Source: Phycicoccus sp. M110.8 (lineage in GTDB: Bacteria; Actinomycetota; Actinomycetes; Actinomycetales; Dermatophilaceae). Taken from it: a DNA stretch of 64,000 nucleotides. The notes beneath the pieces were generated by a model that had not been told where the DNA came from, searched no databases, and was given only the letters and a program-made list of their open reading frames with translations. Shown here in pieces: positions 17,614-27,407 of the stretch. How positions within the stretch are numbered: the stretch's first letter is position 1; each line of letters begins with the position of its first letter. The stretch spans positions 1,798,001 to 1,862,000 of the forward strand of contig NZ_JAWDIC010000001.1 in NCBI RefSeq assembly GCF_032464895.1. The letters run 5' to 3'. The translations under genes and the position numbers were made by a program.

Positions 17614-18120
17614 TCAGAGCTGGCCGCTGGTGATCCAGTCGCACGCGCGGTGCATCGCGTCCCACGGGTCCGTGCCCAGCAGGGTGGTGAACCGCTCCGC
17701 GTGCCGTGACTGCGGGTCGACCATCGTGGCCGTCCACTCCCCGCCCCGCTGCGTCTGGCTGAGGCTGACGGTGCGCGGCATCGTGCACGAGGCGATCTCG
17801 ATGAGCACCGGGCCGCCGCGCTCGCCGGTGCGCGTGATCGTGAAGGCGTGCCCGGCGATGATGTCGGTGCAGCGGGCGGCCTCGAGGGCCCGGGAGCGGG
17901 CCCGCTGGTACTCCGCCTGCGCGGAGTTGCCGATCGACAGGGCCAGGGCGGAGCGCGCGGGGGACAGGCCGGACACCGTGCGGGCACGGTTGGCGTCCTC
18001 GACGGCGGCCTCGGCGGCCATCCAGGTCCGGGTCACGTCGGCGGCGAGCTGCTCCCGCTTCTCGGGCGCGGCGTGGGCGACGTACCAGGCGTTGGTGTAG
18101 AGGCGGTCGATGACGGTCAT
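17614..18120 (-). CDS. Conserved-looking protein of unknown function
   Basis: A 168-residue soluble protein that I do not recognise. It is mostly helical in the first half (KREQLAADVTRTWMAAEAA, DANRARTVSGLSPARSAL), with a beta-rich segment from about residue 90 (HAFTITRTGERGGPVLIEIA). It has two cysteines and ends in CDWITSGQL. Codon use is normal for the window. ATG 18120 is preceded by an AGGGA stretch. Its upstream region is the 302-base gap shared with the divergent gene at 18423. Confidence 0.5.
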   Translation of the reverse strand: MTVIDRLYTNAWYVAHAAPEKREQLAADVTRTWMAAEAAVEDANRARTVSGLSPARSALALSIGNSAQAEYQRARSRALEAARCTDIIAGHAFTITRTGERGGPVLIEIASCTMPRTVSLSQTQRGGEWTATMVDPQSRHAERFTTLLGTDPWDAMHRACDWITSGQL

Positions 18121-18422
18121 GCCCCCGGTTCCCTTCTGACGAGCTTCCCTGCGACGCCGGGTGCCCGACCCGTCCCCTGGTCGTTTCCCGCGCCTCCCAT
18201 GGTGGGGCGCCGGCGGTGCGCTGACATCGGCCCGCGGCGGGCCGACCGTCTCCACCACCGGGCTGACCCCACGCCTGCGGCTGGGCGTGTTTGCCTCCGG
18301 ACGGACGGCGCAGGCTCGGCGCGCAGTTGCTCCGGGAACGGGCTAGCGCTGGACCCGGACGCGGCGCATAGTGGACGAGGGACCACGGGGAGGGCCCGCC
18401 GACCCGGTTCCTGGGAGCCAGC
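18121..18422. other. 302-base divergent intergenic region
   Basis: No gene is seen here. It holds the promoters of the two flanking unknown genes. The only promoter-like word I can point to is CATAGT (18367-18372), with a purine-rich stretch downstream. Confidence 0.4.
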
Positions 18423-19091
18423 ATGTCGCCTGTCACGAACACACCCGACCTCGTCCCCGTGCTGTCCGCCGGCAAGCACCGCAACCCGCGCAAGGGCGCG
18501 TGCTTCATGGAGATGGCCTCGTTCCTCGCCGGTGAGAAGTGGAGCGACCACCCGCGCTGCACCCATCCGCTCCTCGCCTCGATGGCGCGCCTCGTCAACG
18601 ACGCCCTGTCCGACGACGAGCGCCGGCGCATCGCCACCCTCGTCCCGGACGTCGTGGGGCTCGTCGGCGACGACCTCGCCATCGACGTCTCGCTCGCCGT
18701 GCACGCCGCGGCGACCGCCCTGCCGCTGGTCTCGGCGACCCGCCAGAACGTGCTGGCCGTCGGGCTGCTGACGGCCGAGCGGATGCTCGACACGCTGCCC
18801 GAGGAGCACGAGGACGTCCACGCCCGGTGCGAGGCCGCCTTCGCGGCCGTGCCGGAGGCCCACGCCTGGGCGGTCCGGTACGCCCGCGACGCCCGGGTCC
18901 GTGAGCGCATCTTCCGCCGCCAGACGGCGCCGCACATCGTCGCGTATGCCGTGGAGGGCATCGCGGTGGCGTGCATCGACTCCCCCGCCGACCACCTCAT
19001 CGGCCTGCTCGAGCAAGCCGTGGCCGACCTGCGCTCGCGCGTCGCGGCGCCCGTGCCGCCGCGCGTCACCGCCCTGCCGATGAAGGTCTGA
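18423..19091 (+). CDS. Conserved actinobacterial protein of unknown function
   Basis: A 222-residue soluble, helical protein. The N-terminus carries a striking motif, SAGKHRNPRKGACFMEMASF (about 16-35), followed by a second conserved-looking stretch WSDHPRCTHPLLASMARLVN (about 40-59). The invariant-looking Cys and His residues suggest metal binding or a catalytic role, but I can name no family. ATG 18423 lies after a GGGAGCCAGC stretch. Confidence 0.55.
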   Translation: MSPVTNTPDLVPVLSAGKHRNPRKGACFMEMASFLAGEKWSDHPRCTHPLLASMARLVNDALSDDERRRIATLVPDVVGLVGDDLAIDVSLAVHAAATALPLVSATRQNVLAVGLLTAERMLDTLPEEHEDVHARCEAAFAAVPEAHAWAVRYARDARVRERIFRRQTAPHIVAYAVEGIAVACIDSPADHLIGLLEQAVADLRSRVAAPVPPRVTALPMKV

Positions 19092-19235
19092 GCCCCGCAG
19101 CCCTCGAGCCCCCGACTGCGTCGCCGGGGGCTCGAGGCGTGTCCGGGCCGGCACCCCAAGTCGGTCCCAAGTCCGGCCCAAGCGCATGGGCGCACTGTGT
19201 TCCGCACAGACCAGAAGCGGAACAAGGAGTCACCC

Positions 19236-20651
19236 ATGACCATCGAGCTCACCACCTCGGACCTGCGCGCCGAGTCCCTCCGGGACCTGCGCGACGCGGA
19301 GGTGCAGCTGCCCGGCGACCCCGGCTACGACGCCGCGCGGATGCCGTGGAACGTCGCCGTCGACCAGCGCCCCGCTGCCGTCGCCACCCCGACCGACGTC
19401 GCCGGCGTGCAGCGGGTCGTCCGCGCCGCCGCCGCAGCCGGACTGCGGGTCGCGCCACAGGGCACCGGCCACAACGCCGGGCCGCTCGCCGCGCACGGCC
19501 TCGGCGACGTCGTCCTGCTGCGCACGTCCGCCATGACCCGCGTGAGCATCGACAGCGCCCGCAGGATCGCCCGCGTCGAGAGCGGGGCGCTGTGGGAGCA
19601 CGTCACCGAGCCGGCCGCCGACGCCGGCCTGGCCGCCTTGCACGGCAGCAGCCCCGACGTGGGCGTCGCCGGCTACTCCCTCGGAGGCGGCATCGGCTGG
19701 TACGCCCGCCAGCTCGGCCTCGCCACCAACAGCCTCACCGCCGTCGAGCTCGTCACGGCCGACGGCGAGCTCGTCCGGGCGGACGCCAACCGCAACCCCG
19801 AGCTGTTCTGGGCCCTGCGCGGCGGCGGCGGCAGCTTCGGCGTCGTGACGGCCCTGGAGTTCCGGCTCTTCCCGATCGAGTCGGCCTACGCCGGCATGCT
19901 CATCTGGGACCGCGAGCAGGCCGAGCCGGTGCTGCGCCGCTGGGCGCAGTGGGCGCCCGAGGCGCCGGACGAGGTGACCACCTCCTTCCGGGTCCTCAAC
20001 CTGCCGCCCATCCCGGAGATCCCGGAGATGCTCCGCGGCCGCTCCATCGTCATGGTCAACGGCGCCGTCCTCGGCAGTGACGAGCGGGGCGCCGAGCTCA
20101 TCGCCGGCCTGCGCGACCTGCGGCCCGAGATCGACACGTTCGGACGCGTGCCGGCGCGCTCCCTGGTGCGGCTGCACATGGACCCCGAGGGCCCGACCCC
20201 CAGCGTCACCGACGCGACCATGCTCCGTGCGCTGCCGGACGCCGCGGTCGACGCGTTCCTCGCCGAGGTGGGCCCGGGCTCGACGACCTCCCTCCTCACG
20301 GCCGAGCTCCGCCAGCTCGGTGGCGCGCTGGGCCGCGAGGACGAGCAGGGCGGTGCCCTCAAGCGTCTCGACGGGCAGTTCATCGCCTTCGGGGCGGCCA
20401 TCGCCGCCACGCCCGAGATGGCGGCGCAGGGTGAGGTCGACGCGGCCCGGCTCGTGCGGGCCGTCCAGCCGTGGGCCAGCGGTCGGAGGTACCTCAACTT
20501 CGCCGAGGGCGCCGTCGACGCCCGCTCGGGCTACGACGAGCGGGCCTGGCTGCAGCTCAAGGCGATCCGCACCGCGGTCGACCCGCGGGGCGTGTTCCTC
20601 GGCAACCACCGCATCCCGCGGCTGGTCGAGGACGGGCGCGTCACCGACTGA
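19236..20651 (+). CDS. FAD-binding oxidoreductase with berberine-bridge C-terminus
   Basis: A 471-residue FAD_binding_4 / BBE oxidoreductase. The N-terminal FAD domain shows RVAPQGTGHNAGPL (about 84-97) and GVAGYSLGGGIGWYARQLGL (about 145-164), and GGGGSFGVVTALEFRLFPIE (about 203-222) closes the flavin site. The C-terminus YLNFAEGAVDARSGY with a final NHRIP is the berberine-bridge segment. Such enzymes oxidise sugars, alcohols or secondary metabolites; the substrate is unknown. AAGGAG precedes ATG 19236. It lies upstream of, and in line with, the SARP-type regulator, a pairing common in secondary-metabolism loci. Confidence 0.85.
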   Translation: MTIELTTSDLRAESLRDLRDAEVQLPGDPGYDAARMPWNVAVDQRPAAVATPTDVAGVQRVVRAAAAAGLRVAPQGTGHNAGPLAAHGLGDVVLLRTSAMTRVSIDSARRIARVESGALWEHVTEPAADAGLAALHGSSPDVGVAGYSLGGGIGWYARQLGLATNSLTAVELVTADGELVRADANRNPELFWALRGGGGSFGVVTALEFRLFPIESAYAGMLIWDREQAEPVLRRWAQWAPEAPDEVTTSFRVLNLPPIPEIPEMLRGRSIVMVNGAVLGSDERGAELIAGLRDLRPEIDTFGRVPARSLVRLHMDPEGPTPSVTDATMLRALPDAAVDAFLAEVGPGSTTSLLTAELRQLGGALGREDEQGGALKRLDGQFIAFGAAIAATPEMAAQGEVDAARLVRAVQPWASGRRYLNFAEGAVDARSGYDERAWLQLKAIRTAVDPRGVFLGNHRIPRLVEDGRVTD

Positions 20652-20821
20652 CGCGTCCGAGCAGGACAGGTGCCGGGGGGCACCGGAGGGTGTGCCGCGG
20701 ACCGGGGGGCCCGCGGCACACCCGTGTCCGCCGTCAGGCGTCGTGTGCCGGCGCACCCGCGCGATCGGGACGCTTCCGGCATACCGCCACCGGACGGTTC
20801 CGGCTCCGTCGAAAAGGCCTG

Positions 20822-20849
20822 TTCGACGCTGCTGGGCCCCGCGTACGAT
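20822..20849 (+). promoter_or_regulatory. Putative promoter of the SARP-type regulator
   Basis: TTCGAC (20822-20827) and TACGAT (20844-20849) are spaced by 16 bases, in reasonable agreement with actinobacterial -35 and -10 elements. The GTG follows seven bases after the -10, so the transcript would be leaderless. Confidence 0.5.
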
Positions 20850-20856
20850 CCGCCGC

Positions 20857-23800
20857 GTGAGAGTGGGTGTCCTCGGCGCCGCACAGGCGCAGGTCGGGGA
20901 CGAGCCGGTGGACCTGGGCACGCGCAAGCAGCGTGCCCTCGTCGCTGCCCTGGCCATGAACGCCGGCCGCCCGGTGTCCGTGGACGCCATCGTCGACCTG
21001 CTCTGGCCGCAGGACCCTCCGCGCGGGGTCACCGGCACGCTCCAGGCGTACGTCGCCGGCCTGCGCAGGGCCCTCGAACCCGACCGGCCGGCGCGTGCCC
21101 CGTCCACGGTGCTGGTCACCGTGGCGCCGGGGTACGCGCTGCGGGTCGCCGAGGACGACCTCGACGCGACGCGGTTCGACCGGGTGGTCAGCCGCACCCA
21201 CCGCCGCCTCGGCCGGCACACGGGGCTGCACCAGCCCAGCGGGCTGACGCGGGAAGAGCTGCTCTCGGTGGTCGCCGACCTCGACGAGGCGCTCGCGCTG
21301 TGGCGCGGCACGCCCTACCTCGAGCTGGAGGACGCCCCCGCCGCGGTCGCGGAGCGCGCCCGCCTCGAGGAGCTGCGGATGGTCGCCCTCGAGGACCGCG
21401 CCGTCGCCGCCCTCGAGCTCGGGCAGCACGCCACCGTCGCCGGGGAGCTCGAGGCGCTCACCACCGCGCACCCGCTGCGCGAGCGGCTCTGGGGCCTGCG
21501 CGCCCTCGCCCTGACCCGCTCCGGCCGCCAGGCCGAGGCGCTGGACGCGCTGCGCGAGGTCCGCGAGGTGCTCGGCGACGAGCTCGGTCTGGAGCCCGGG
21601 CAGGAGCTGCGCGACCTGCAGGGGGCCGTGCTGCGCCAGGACCCCGTGCTCGACTGGGCACCCGTGCCGGAGGCGCCGGCCATCGAGCCCACCACCCGGG
21701 TCGAGCGCGAGGGGGCGGCTGCCGCCCGCCGCGAGGCGGCCGCCTCACCGCGGCAGGACGCGACGACGGCGGCTCCGCGGATCCGGGGCACGGTCCCGAG
21801 CCTGCCGGACTGGCCGCTGGTCGGTCGCTCCGAGCAGCTCGCCGAGCTCGTCGGTGCGCTCGAGCGTGCCGAGTCCGGCACGCCGACGCTGGCGGCCCTG
21901 GTGGGCGAGCCCGGTATCGGCAAGAGCCGGCTCGCGGCCGAGCTCGCGGCGGTGGCCGTCTCGCGCGGGGTCACCGTGCTGCTCGGCCGGTGCTCGCAGG
22001 ACGACGGCGCCCCGCCCCTGTGGTCGTGGCAGCAGGTGCTGCGCGGGCTGGGCCGCGACCTCCCCGACGAGGACGGCGACGAGGACGGTGGCGCGCGGTT
22101 CCGGACCTGGGAGGCGATCGCGGCGGACGTCCTCGACGCGGCCGCGAGCCGCACCCTGCTGGTGATCCTCGACGACCTGCACTGGGCCGACGTGGCCGCC
22201 CTGCGGGTGCTGCGCCTGCTCGGCGAGACGATGCACGACGCCCGGCTCATGGTGCTCGGCACGTGGCGCAACCACCCGGAGCCGGCCGACGCCCTGCTCG
22301 ACGCGGTCGAGACCTTCGCCCGGCGGCACGCGGTGCGCCTGGACCTGCACGGCCTGTCGGCCGACGAGGCCTCCTGCGTGGTCGAGGCGGTGAGCCACCG
22401 GTCGCCGTCCACCGCCGAGGCCGCGGCGCTGCGCGGCCGCACGGACGGCAACCCGTTCTTCCTCGTCGAGTACGCCCGGCTGGCCCGCGAGGGCGGCGAC
22501 CTGTCCGCCCTGCTCGCCGAGCCGCACGCCCCGGCCGCCGTGCACGACGTGCTGGCCCGGCGGCTGCAGCGCATGCCCGAGGAGACGCTGTCGCTGCTGC
22601 GGTGGGCGGCGGTCGTCGGCCGCTCGTTCGACCTCGGCCGGCTCGAGGCCGCGTCCGGGCTCGACGAGGACACCCTGCTCGACCGCCTCGACCCGGCCCT
22701 CGACGCGGGACTGGTCCGCGAGGACGGCATCGGCCGGTTCCTGTTCGGCCACGCGCTCGTGCGCGACACGATCTACGCGGCGATCCCGGCCACCCGGCGG
22801 GCGCGGGCCCACGCGCGGCTCGCGCAGGCGATGCAGGGTGTGCCGGGCCGCGAGACCGAGCTGGCGCGGCACTGGCTCGCCGCCGGCCCGGCCCACGCCG
22901 CCCGCGCGTGGCTCGCCGCGGTCGGTGCGGCCGCGCTCGCCCGCCGGCTGCACGCGTACGAGGAGGCCGCAGGGCTGCTCCGCTCGGCCCTGGACACGCT
23001 GCCCCTGGACCCGGACTCCACGCCGCGCGAGCGCTACGACGTCCTCACCGACCTCGCCGAGGCCCAGCGCTGGAGCGGCGACTGGTCCGGCCTCATCGCC
23101 ACGACCGAGGAGCTCATCGCGGTGGCGGAGGAGCTCGACGACGTGCAGCTGCTCGCCCGGGCCGCGACGACGACCGCGGTGGGGGCGCTGTGGCAGTCCG
23201 GCCCCCACGGCAGCGTCAACGAGGGCGTGGTGCGCGCGCTGCGCGAGGTTCTCCAGAAGCTGCCCGACACCGACGACCCCGTGCGCTGCCGGGTGATGCT
23301 CAGCCTGGCGCTGGAGATCTACTACGGCTCGACCTTCGAGGAGCGCCGCGCGCTGTGCGACGAGGGCCTGGCGATGGCCCGTCGGCTCGGGGACGAGGCG
23401 CTCCTGCTCGACGCCTGCCAGCTCGCGTTCACGGCCCTGTGGCGGCCCTCGACCGCGCCCGAGCGGCGCGAGCTGATGACCGAGGGCATGGAGCTCGCGC
23501 ACCGGCTCGGCAACGAGCGCGCGTACGTCGTCACCACCACGCTGCGGGCGGTCGTCGCGGCGGAGCTCGGTCTCCCCGAGGAGATGTGGGAGCACGCCGC
23601 GGTCGCCCGCGACGGCGCGCAGCGGCTGCGGCTGCCGTACGGCATCATCGTCCTGGACTCCCTCACCCTGCCGTGGCTGGCGATGGCCGGCCGGTTCGAG
23701 GAGTGCGAGGAGCTGATGGCGGACATCGTCCGGCTCGACCAGCAGATGACGCTGTCGCAGACGGAGGACGCGACGACCGGGGCGTTCATCACGTTGCGAC

Positions 23801-24264
23801 TGTGGCAGGGGCGGTCCGCCGAGGTCGCGCCGACGCTCGAGCAGTTCGCCGAGCTGAGCCCGCTGCCGGCCACCTCGACCGTGCTGCTGTTCTGGCTGCG
23901 CGGCGGCGAGCGGGAGCGCGCCGTGTCGTGCTGGCGCCAGCACCCGGTCGACCTGACCGGCGACGACTGGTTCGCGATGCTCAACTGGTGCGCGGCCGCG
24001 GAGGTCGCCCTGTGGCTCGACGACCACGCGATGGCCTCGGAGGCCTACGAGCGCCTGGCGCCGTATGCCGGCCGGTCGGCGTGCGCGGGCTCCGGCAACG
24101 CGATCGGCCCGGTCGACCTGTTCCTCGCCCAGGCCGCCGCGGCGGTGGGAGAGCGCGACCTGGCCACCCGGCACGCCGACGCGGCCCAGGAGCTGCTGGA
24201 GGCGTGGCAGCTCCCGCTGGCTGCGGAGTGGTTCCGCGGCCAGCGGGAGCGCTTCGCGTTCTGA
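20857..24264 (+). CDS. SARP/BTAD-type transcriptional activator with AAA ATPase and helical repeats
   Basis: A 1135-residue regulator. It opens with an OmpR-like winged helix (GTRKQRALVAALAMNAGRPV, LLWPQDPPRGVTGTLQAYVA; about 20-75), then a bacterial transcriptional activation domain (about 100-255), a variable linker, and an AAA ATPase with Walker A GEPGIGKSRL (about 349-358) and Walker B LLVILDDLHWAD (about 434-445). The last 500 residues are TPR-like helices. This architecture (AfsR/SARP with ATPase, no C-terminal LuxR helix) activates antibiotic or stress genes in other actinobacteria. Its target here is unknown; the FAD oxidoreductase upstream or the leftward MMPL array are candidates. 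Confidence 0.85.
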   Translation: MRVGVLGAAQAQVGDEPVDLGTRKQRALVAALAMNAGRPVSVDAIVDLLWPQDPPRGVTGTLQAYVAGLRRALEPDRPARAPSTVLVTVAPGYALRVAEDDLDATRFDRVVSRTHRRLGRHTGLHQPSGLTREELLSVVADLDEALALWRGTPYLELEDAPAAVAERARLEELRMVALEDRAVAALELGQHATVAGELEALTTAHPLRERLWGLRALALTRSGRQAEALDALREVREVLGDELGLEPGQELRDLQGAVLRQDPVLDWAPVPEAPAIEPTTRVEREGAAAARREAAASPRQDATTAAPRIRGTVPSLPDWPLVGRSEQLAELVGALERAESGTPTLAALVGEPGIGKSRLAAELAAVAVSRGVTVLLGRCSQDDGAPPLWSWQQVLRGLGRDLPDEDGDEDGGARFRTWEAIAADVLDAAASRTLLVILDDLHWADVAALRVLRLLGETMHDARLMVLGTWRNHPEPADALLDAVETFARRHAVRLDLHGLSADEASCVVEAVSHRSPSTAEAAALRGRTDGNPFFLVEYARLAREGGDLSALLAEPHAPAAVHDVLARRLQRMPEETLSLLRWAAVVGRSFDLGRLEAASGLDEDTLLDRLDPALDAGLVREDGIGRFLFGHALVRDTIYAAIPATRRARAHARLAQAMQGVPGRETELARHWLAAGPAHAARAWLAAVGAAALARRLHAYEEAAGLLRSALDTLPLDPDSTPRERYDVLTDLAEAQRWSGDWSGLIATTEELIAVAEELDDVQLLARAATTTAVGALWQSGPHGSVNEGVVRALREVLQKLPDTDDPVRCRVMLSLALEIYYGSTFEERRALCDEGLAMARRLGDEALLLDACQLAFTALWRPSTAPERRELMTEGMELAHRLGNERAYVVTTTLRAVVAAELGLPEEMWEHAAVARDGAQRLRLPYGIIVLDSLTLPWLAMAGRFEECEELMADIVRLDQQMTLSQTEDATTGAFITLRLWQGRSAEVAPTLEQFAELSPLPATSTVLLFWLRGGERERAVSCWRQHPVDLTGDDWFAMLNWCAAAEVALWLDDHAMASEAYERLAPYAGRSACAGSGNAIGPVDLFLAQAAAAVGERDLATRHADAAQELLEAWQLPLAAEWFRGQRERFAF

Positions 24265-24273
24265 CGCGGGGCC

Positions 24274-24993
24274 TCAGGCGGCGTACCGGAAGGCCAGCCG
24301 CTCGCGCCGCTCGAAGCGTCGCCGCGTCACCCGCCACAGGAACCGGTGGATGCCGCCGGACCGGGAGAAGACCTCCCGACGCAGCGGGCCCGGCACGTCG
24401 TGCGCCGCCCACGGCACCAGCCTCAGCACGGCGCTGAACGGGACGCCCTGGCGGAAGTGCTCCTCCTCGAGGGCCTCCCACTCCTCGTTGGTGAGGACCT
24501 GCTGGATGATCGCGATCGCCTCGGTCTCCTCGTGCTGCAGGTGCCGCGCCAGGCTCTCCTTGCCGGCGCACAGGCGCACTGCGAGGGCGGCCCGGGCGTC
24601 CTCGTCCGCGTGGGTCGACAGCTGCCGGAAGCCGGCGGCGCAGGCCTGCAGGATCGGGTCGATCTCGTGGTGCTCGGCCTCCATTGCCTCCAGCACCCGG
24701 CGTCCGTCGTCGTCGGTGCGCTCGAGCAGCGTCGGCCACAGGCCGGCGTCCTCGCCGGAGTGGTGGTGGTGCAGCACCTCGGCGAACAGGTCCCAGCGCT
24801 CGGCGAGGGCCTGCCAGCAGGCGCGGTCGGTGACCGGGGTGGCCTTGGCGGCGGCGGCGAACGCCGCCAGGTCGCGGCGGAAGCCGTGGTGCATCACGTA
24901 CATCATCGTCATGTCGACCGGGCCCGGGTGGGCTGCGGTCTGCCCCGGGAACCGGAGCTGCTCGGGCCAGGTGGCGTGGGTCGTGGTGGTCAT
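24274..24993 (-). CDS. Hemerythrin HHE-domain protein
   Basis: A 239-residue protein with a hemerythrin-like four-helix bundle. The iron-ligand pattern appears as MHHGFRRDL (about 34-42), LHHHHSGEDAGLWP (about 73-86), EAEHHEIDP (about 100-108) and HLQHEETEA (about 148-156). It should bind a di-iron centre and sense or carry O2, NO or oxidants. ATG 24993 follows GGAGAA. It lies 32 bases downstream of the MMPL stop, so the two are almost surely one transcript. The C-terminal part is basic. Confidence 0.85.
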   Translation of the reverse strand: MTTTTHATWPEQLRFPGQTAAHPGPVDMTMMYVMHHGFRRDLAAFAAAAKATPVTDRACWQALAERWDLFAEVLHHHHSGEDAGLWPTLLERTDDDGRRVLEAMEAEHHEIDPILQACAAGFRQLSTHADEDARAALAVRLCAGKESLARHLQHEETEAIAIIQQVLTNEEWEALEEEHFRQGVPFSAVLRLVPWAAHDVPGPLRREVFSRSGGIHRFLWRVTRRRFERRERLAFRYAA

Positions 24994-25025
24994 GGTGGTT
25001 CTCCGTTCGGGTCGTGCGGGATCGG

Positions 25026-27320
25026 TCACGGCGCGCCGACGAGCTCGGGCTCGTCGTCGGCCACGGGATGGGAGGGCGCCGGCGGCGTCGGCCGCAGGGC
25101 CGGTCGCGCGCCAGGGGTCGCCGGGTCGGCGGTGCCGGTTGCCGGGGCGCCGTCGGTGGTGCCGGTCGCCGGGGCCCCGTCGGTGGCCGGGATCTGCCCG
25201 ACCGCCTCGGCGTGGACGGTCGGCAGCAGGCGGTCGAGCCACCGCGGGAGCCACCAGTTCCAGTCGCCGAGCAGCGACATGGTGGCCGGGACGAGCACCA
25301 TCCGGACGACGGTGGCGTCGAGCAGGATCGCCACGGCCATGCCGATCCCGAGCTGCTTGACGACGACGTCGACCTCGCTTGCGAAGCCCAGGAAGACGGC
25401 GACCATGATCGCGGCAGCGCTCGTGATGACCCGGCCGGTGGCGGACAGGCCGCGCACCACGCTGGCCCTGCTGTCACGGGTGGCCAGCCAGTCCTCGCGG
25501 ATCCGGGAGAGCAGGAACACCTCGTAGTCCATCGACAGGCCGAAGAGGATGGCGAACATGAGGATCGGCACCCAGCTCGACACCGGCTGGGCGTGGTCGA
25601 GCCCGAGCAGGTCGGTGGCCCAGCCCCACTGGAACACCGCCGTCATGACGCCGTAGGCGGCGGCGATGCTCAGCAGGTTCATGAGCGCGGCCTTGAGCGG
25701 GATCACGACCGACCGGAACACCATCGCCAGCAACAGGACCGAGACCCCGACGACGAACGCGATGACGAGCCAGAGCCGGCCCGCGAGCATGTCGGAGATG
25801 TCGGAGAAGAAGGCGGTGCCGCCGGTGAGCTCGGCCCCTGCGGGCAGTGAGGCGCGCACGTCCCTGACGAGCCGGCCGGTGCGGGCGTCGGTGGGCCCGA
25901 AGGCGGGAACGGCGTCGAGCACGCTGATGGCGCCGTCGGGCGAGGTGGTGGCGGGGGTGACCGCCACGACGTCGGGACGTGCCGCCAGGGTGGCCGCGAG
26001 GCGTGCCACCGCGTCGTCGGACAGGCGGGTGCGGTCGGCGACGACCGTGAGCGGCCCGTTGCTCCCCGGCCCGTACTCGGCACTGACGAGGTCGTACGCG
26101 CGCCGCGTGGTCACCGACGTCGACTGGCTGCTCGGGTCCTGCGGCCAGGTGCGCATGTCCAGTGCCGGGACGGCCAGGGCGAGCATGGCCACGGCGGCGG
26201 CCGACGCCCACAGGACGGGCTTGCGGGCGACGCGTGCCGCCCAGCGGGTCGTCAGGGGGGTGCGGGGAGCACCGGCCTCCACGCCGGCCTTACGCGCGGT
26301 CCCCGTTCCGGGCCGCGCGCCGCGCCGGACCGACCGGGGCAGGACCCGCCGGCCGGCGAACCGGCACAGGACCGGCACGAGGGTCAGCGATGCCGCGGCG
26401 ACTGACACCACCGCGATGGCCGTCGCGAAGCCGAACGAGCTGTAGACGGGCAGGCCCGCGAGGCGCAGGCCGAGCAGCGACACGAGCACGGTCGACGCGG
26501 CGAACACCACCGAGCGGCCGGCTGTCGCGGCGGCACGTCCGGCGGCCTCGACGACCGGCACGCCCTGGGCCACGTACTCCGCGTGGCGGGTGAGCAGCAG
26601 CAGCGCGTAGTCGATGCCGACGCCCAGGCCGACCATCGTCGCCACCATCGGCGCGGCGGTCGAGACGTCCATTGCGGCGGCGAGGAGCGTCACGCCGGCC
26701 GACCCGACGCCCAGCCCCACGAGGGCTGTGGCGATGGGGAGTCCGGCGCTGACCACGGACCCGAAGGCGAGGACGAGGATGAGCAGCGCGGCCACGACGC
26801 CGACGAGCTCCCCGCGGCCGGCCATGGGGGCGGCGGCGCTCTCGGGGACGTCGCCGCCGAGCTCCACCTGGAGCCCGGCCGTGCGCAGCGGGGCCGCGGC
26901 CGCGTCGAGCGGGGCGAGGTTCCCCATCAGGTCGGGGTGGGTGACGGGCACGCCGTAGTGGACGGTCACGACGGCGGTGTCGCGGTCGGCCGAGGGGAGC
27001 GCGGGCTCCACGGCGACGACGTGCGGCATCGCCTGCAGTCGTCCGGTCAGCGTCGTCAGGGCGTCGGACGGGACGGGCCGGCCGTCACGGTCGTGCACGA
27101 CGACGCGGGCCCCGGCGTTGCCCGCGGCCGGCAGGTGCGCCCGCAGCTGGTCGATGCCGACCTGGGCGCGGGCCCCGGGGACGTCGTAGTCGTCCTGGGG
27201 CGTGCCGCCGACGGCACCGGCGAGGCCGGCGACGACGCCGGCGAGCAGGACCCAGGCGCAGATCGTGCGCCACGGGTGGGCCGCGGCACCACGGCCGAGG
27301 CGGTAGAGGAAACGAGACAT
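25026..27320 (-). CDS. MMPL-family RND transporter
   Basis: A 764-residue membrane transporter with the MmpL layout: a first helix (about 18-40), a large extracytoplasmic domain, a helix cluster (about 165-370), a second outer domain (about 400-520) and a second cluster (about 525-690). The proton-relay type motifs GLGVGIDYALLLLTRH (about 227-242) and FGLSMDYEVFLLSRI in the second half are diagnostic. It exports a lipid or drug using the proton gradient. The C-terminal tail is low-complexity with a 27-bp tandem repeat. ATG 27320 is in an 87-base gap from the endonuclease-like gene, so it may belong to the soxR transcript. Confidence 0.9.
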   Translation of the reverse strand: MSRFLYRLGRGAAAHPWRTICAWVLLAGVVAGLAGAVGGTPQDDYDVPGARAQVGIDQLRAHLPAAGNAGARVVVHDRDGRPVPSDALTTLTGRLQAMPHVVAVEPALPSADRDTAVVTVHYGVPVTHPDLMGNLAPLDAAAAPLRTAGLQVELGGDVPESAAAPMAGRGELVGVVAALLILVLAFGSVVSAGLPIATALVGLGVGSAGVTLLAAAMDVSTAAPMVATMVGLGVGIDYALLLLTRHAEYVAQGVPVVEAAGRAAATAGRSVVFAASTVLVSLLGLRLAGLPVYSSFGFATAIAVVSVAAASLTLVPVLCRFAGRRVLPRSVRRGARPGTGTARKAGVEAGAPRTPLTTRWAARVARKPVLWASAAAVAMLALAVPALDMRTWPQDPSSQSTSVTTRRAYDLVSAEYGPGSNGPLTVVADRTRLSDDAVARLAATLAARPDVVAVTPATTSPDGAISVLDAVPAFGPTDARTGRLVRDVRASLPAGAELTGGTAFFSDISDMLAGRLWLVIAFVVGVSVLLLAMVFRSVVIPLKAALMNLLSIAAAYGVMTAVFQWGWATDLLGLDHAQPVSSWVPILMFAILFGLSMDYEVFLLSRIREDWLATRDSRASVVRGLSATGRVITSAAAIMVAVFLGFASEVDVVVKQLGIGMAVAILLDATVVRMVLVPATMSLLGDWNWWLPRWLDRLLPTVHAEAVGQIPATDGAPATGTTDGAPATGTADPATPGARPALRPTPPAPSHPVADDEPELVGAP
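25132..25185 (-). repeat. 27-bp tandem repeat in the MMPL C-terminal tail
   Basis: Two head-to-tail 27-base copies (25132-25158, 25159-25185) differ at two positions. They encode a duplicated TDGAPATGT segment in the cytoplasmic tail. Confidence 0.8.
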
Positions 27321-27407
27321 GGGTGGTCCTTGTGCGGAGGGTGGCTGGTCGGGACCAGCGTCGACTCCCCCGCTTGCGCACCACTTGGGATCGGCTTGGG
27401 GCGACCC

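Noticed and set aside
20670-24437. A 1255-codon open frame in another frame of the SARP gene
   Set aside because: Protein composition is almost only Ala, Arg, Gly and Pro, with no motif. The frame from 20857 has complete winged-helix, BTAD and Walker motifs.
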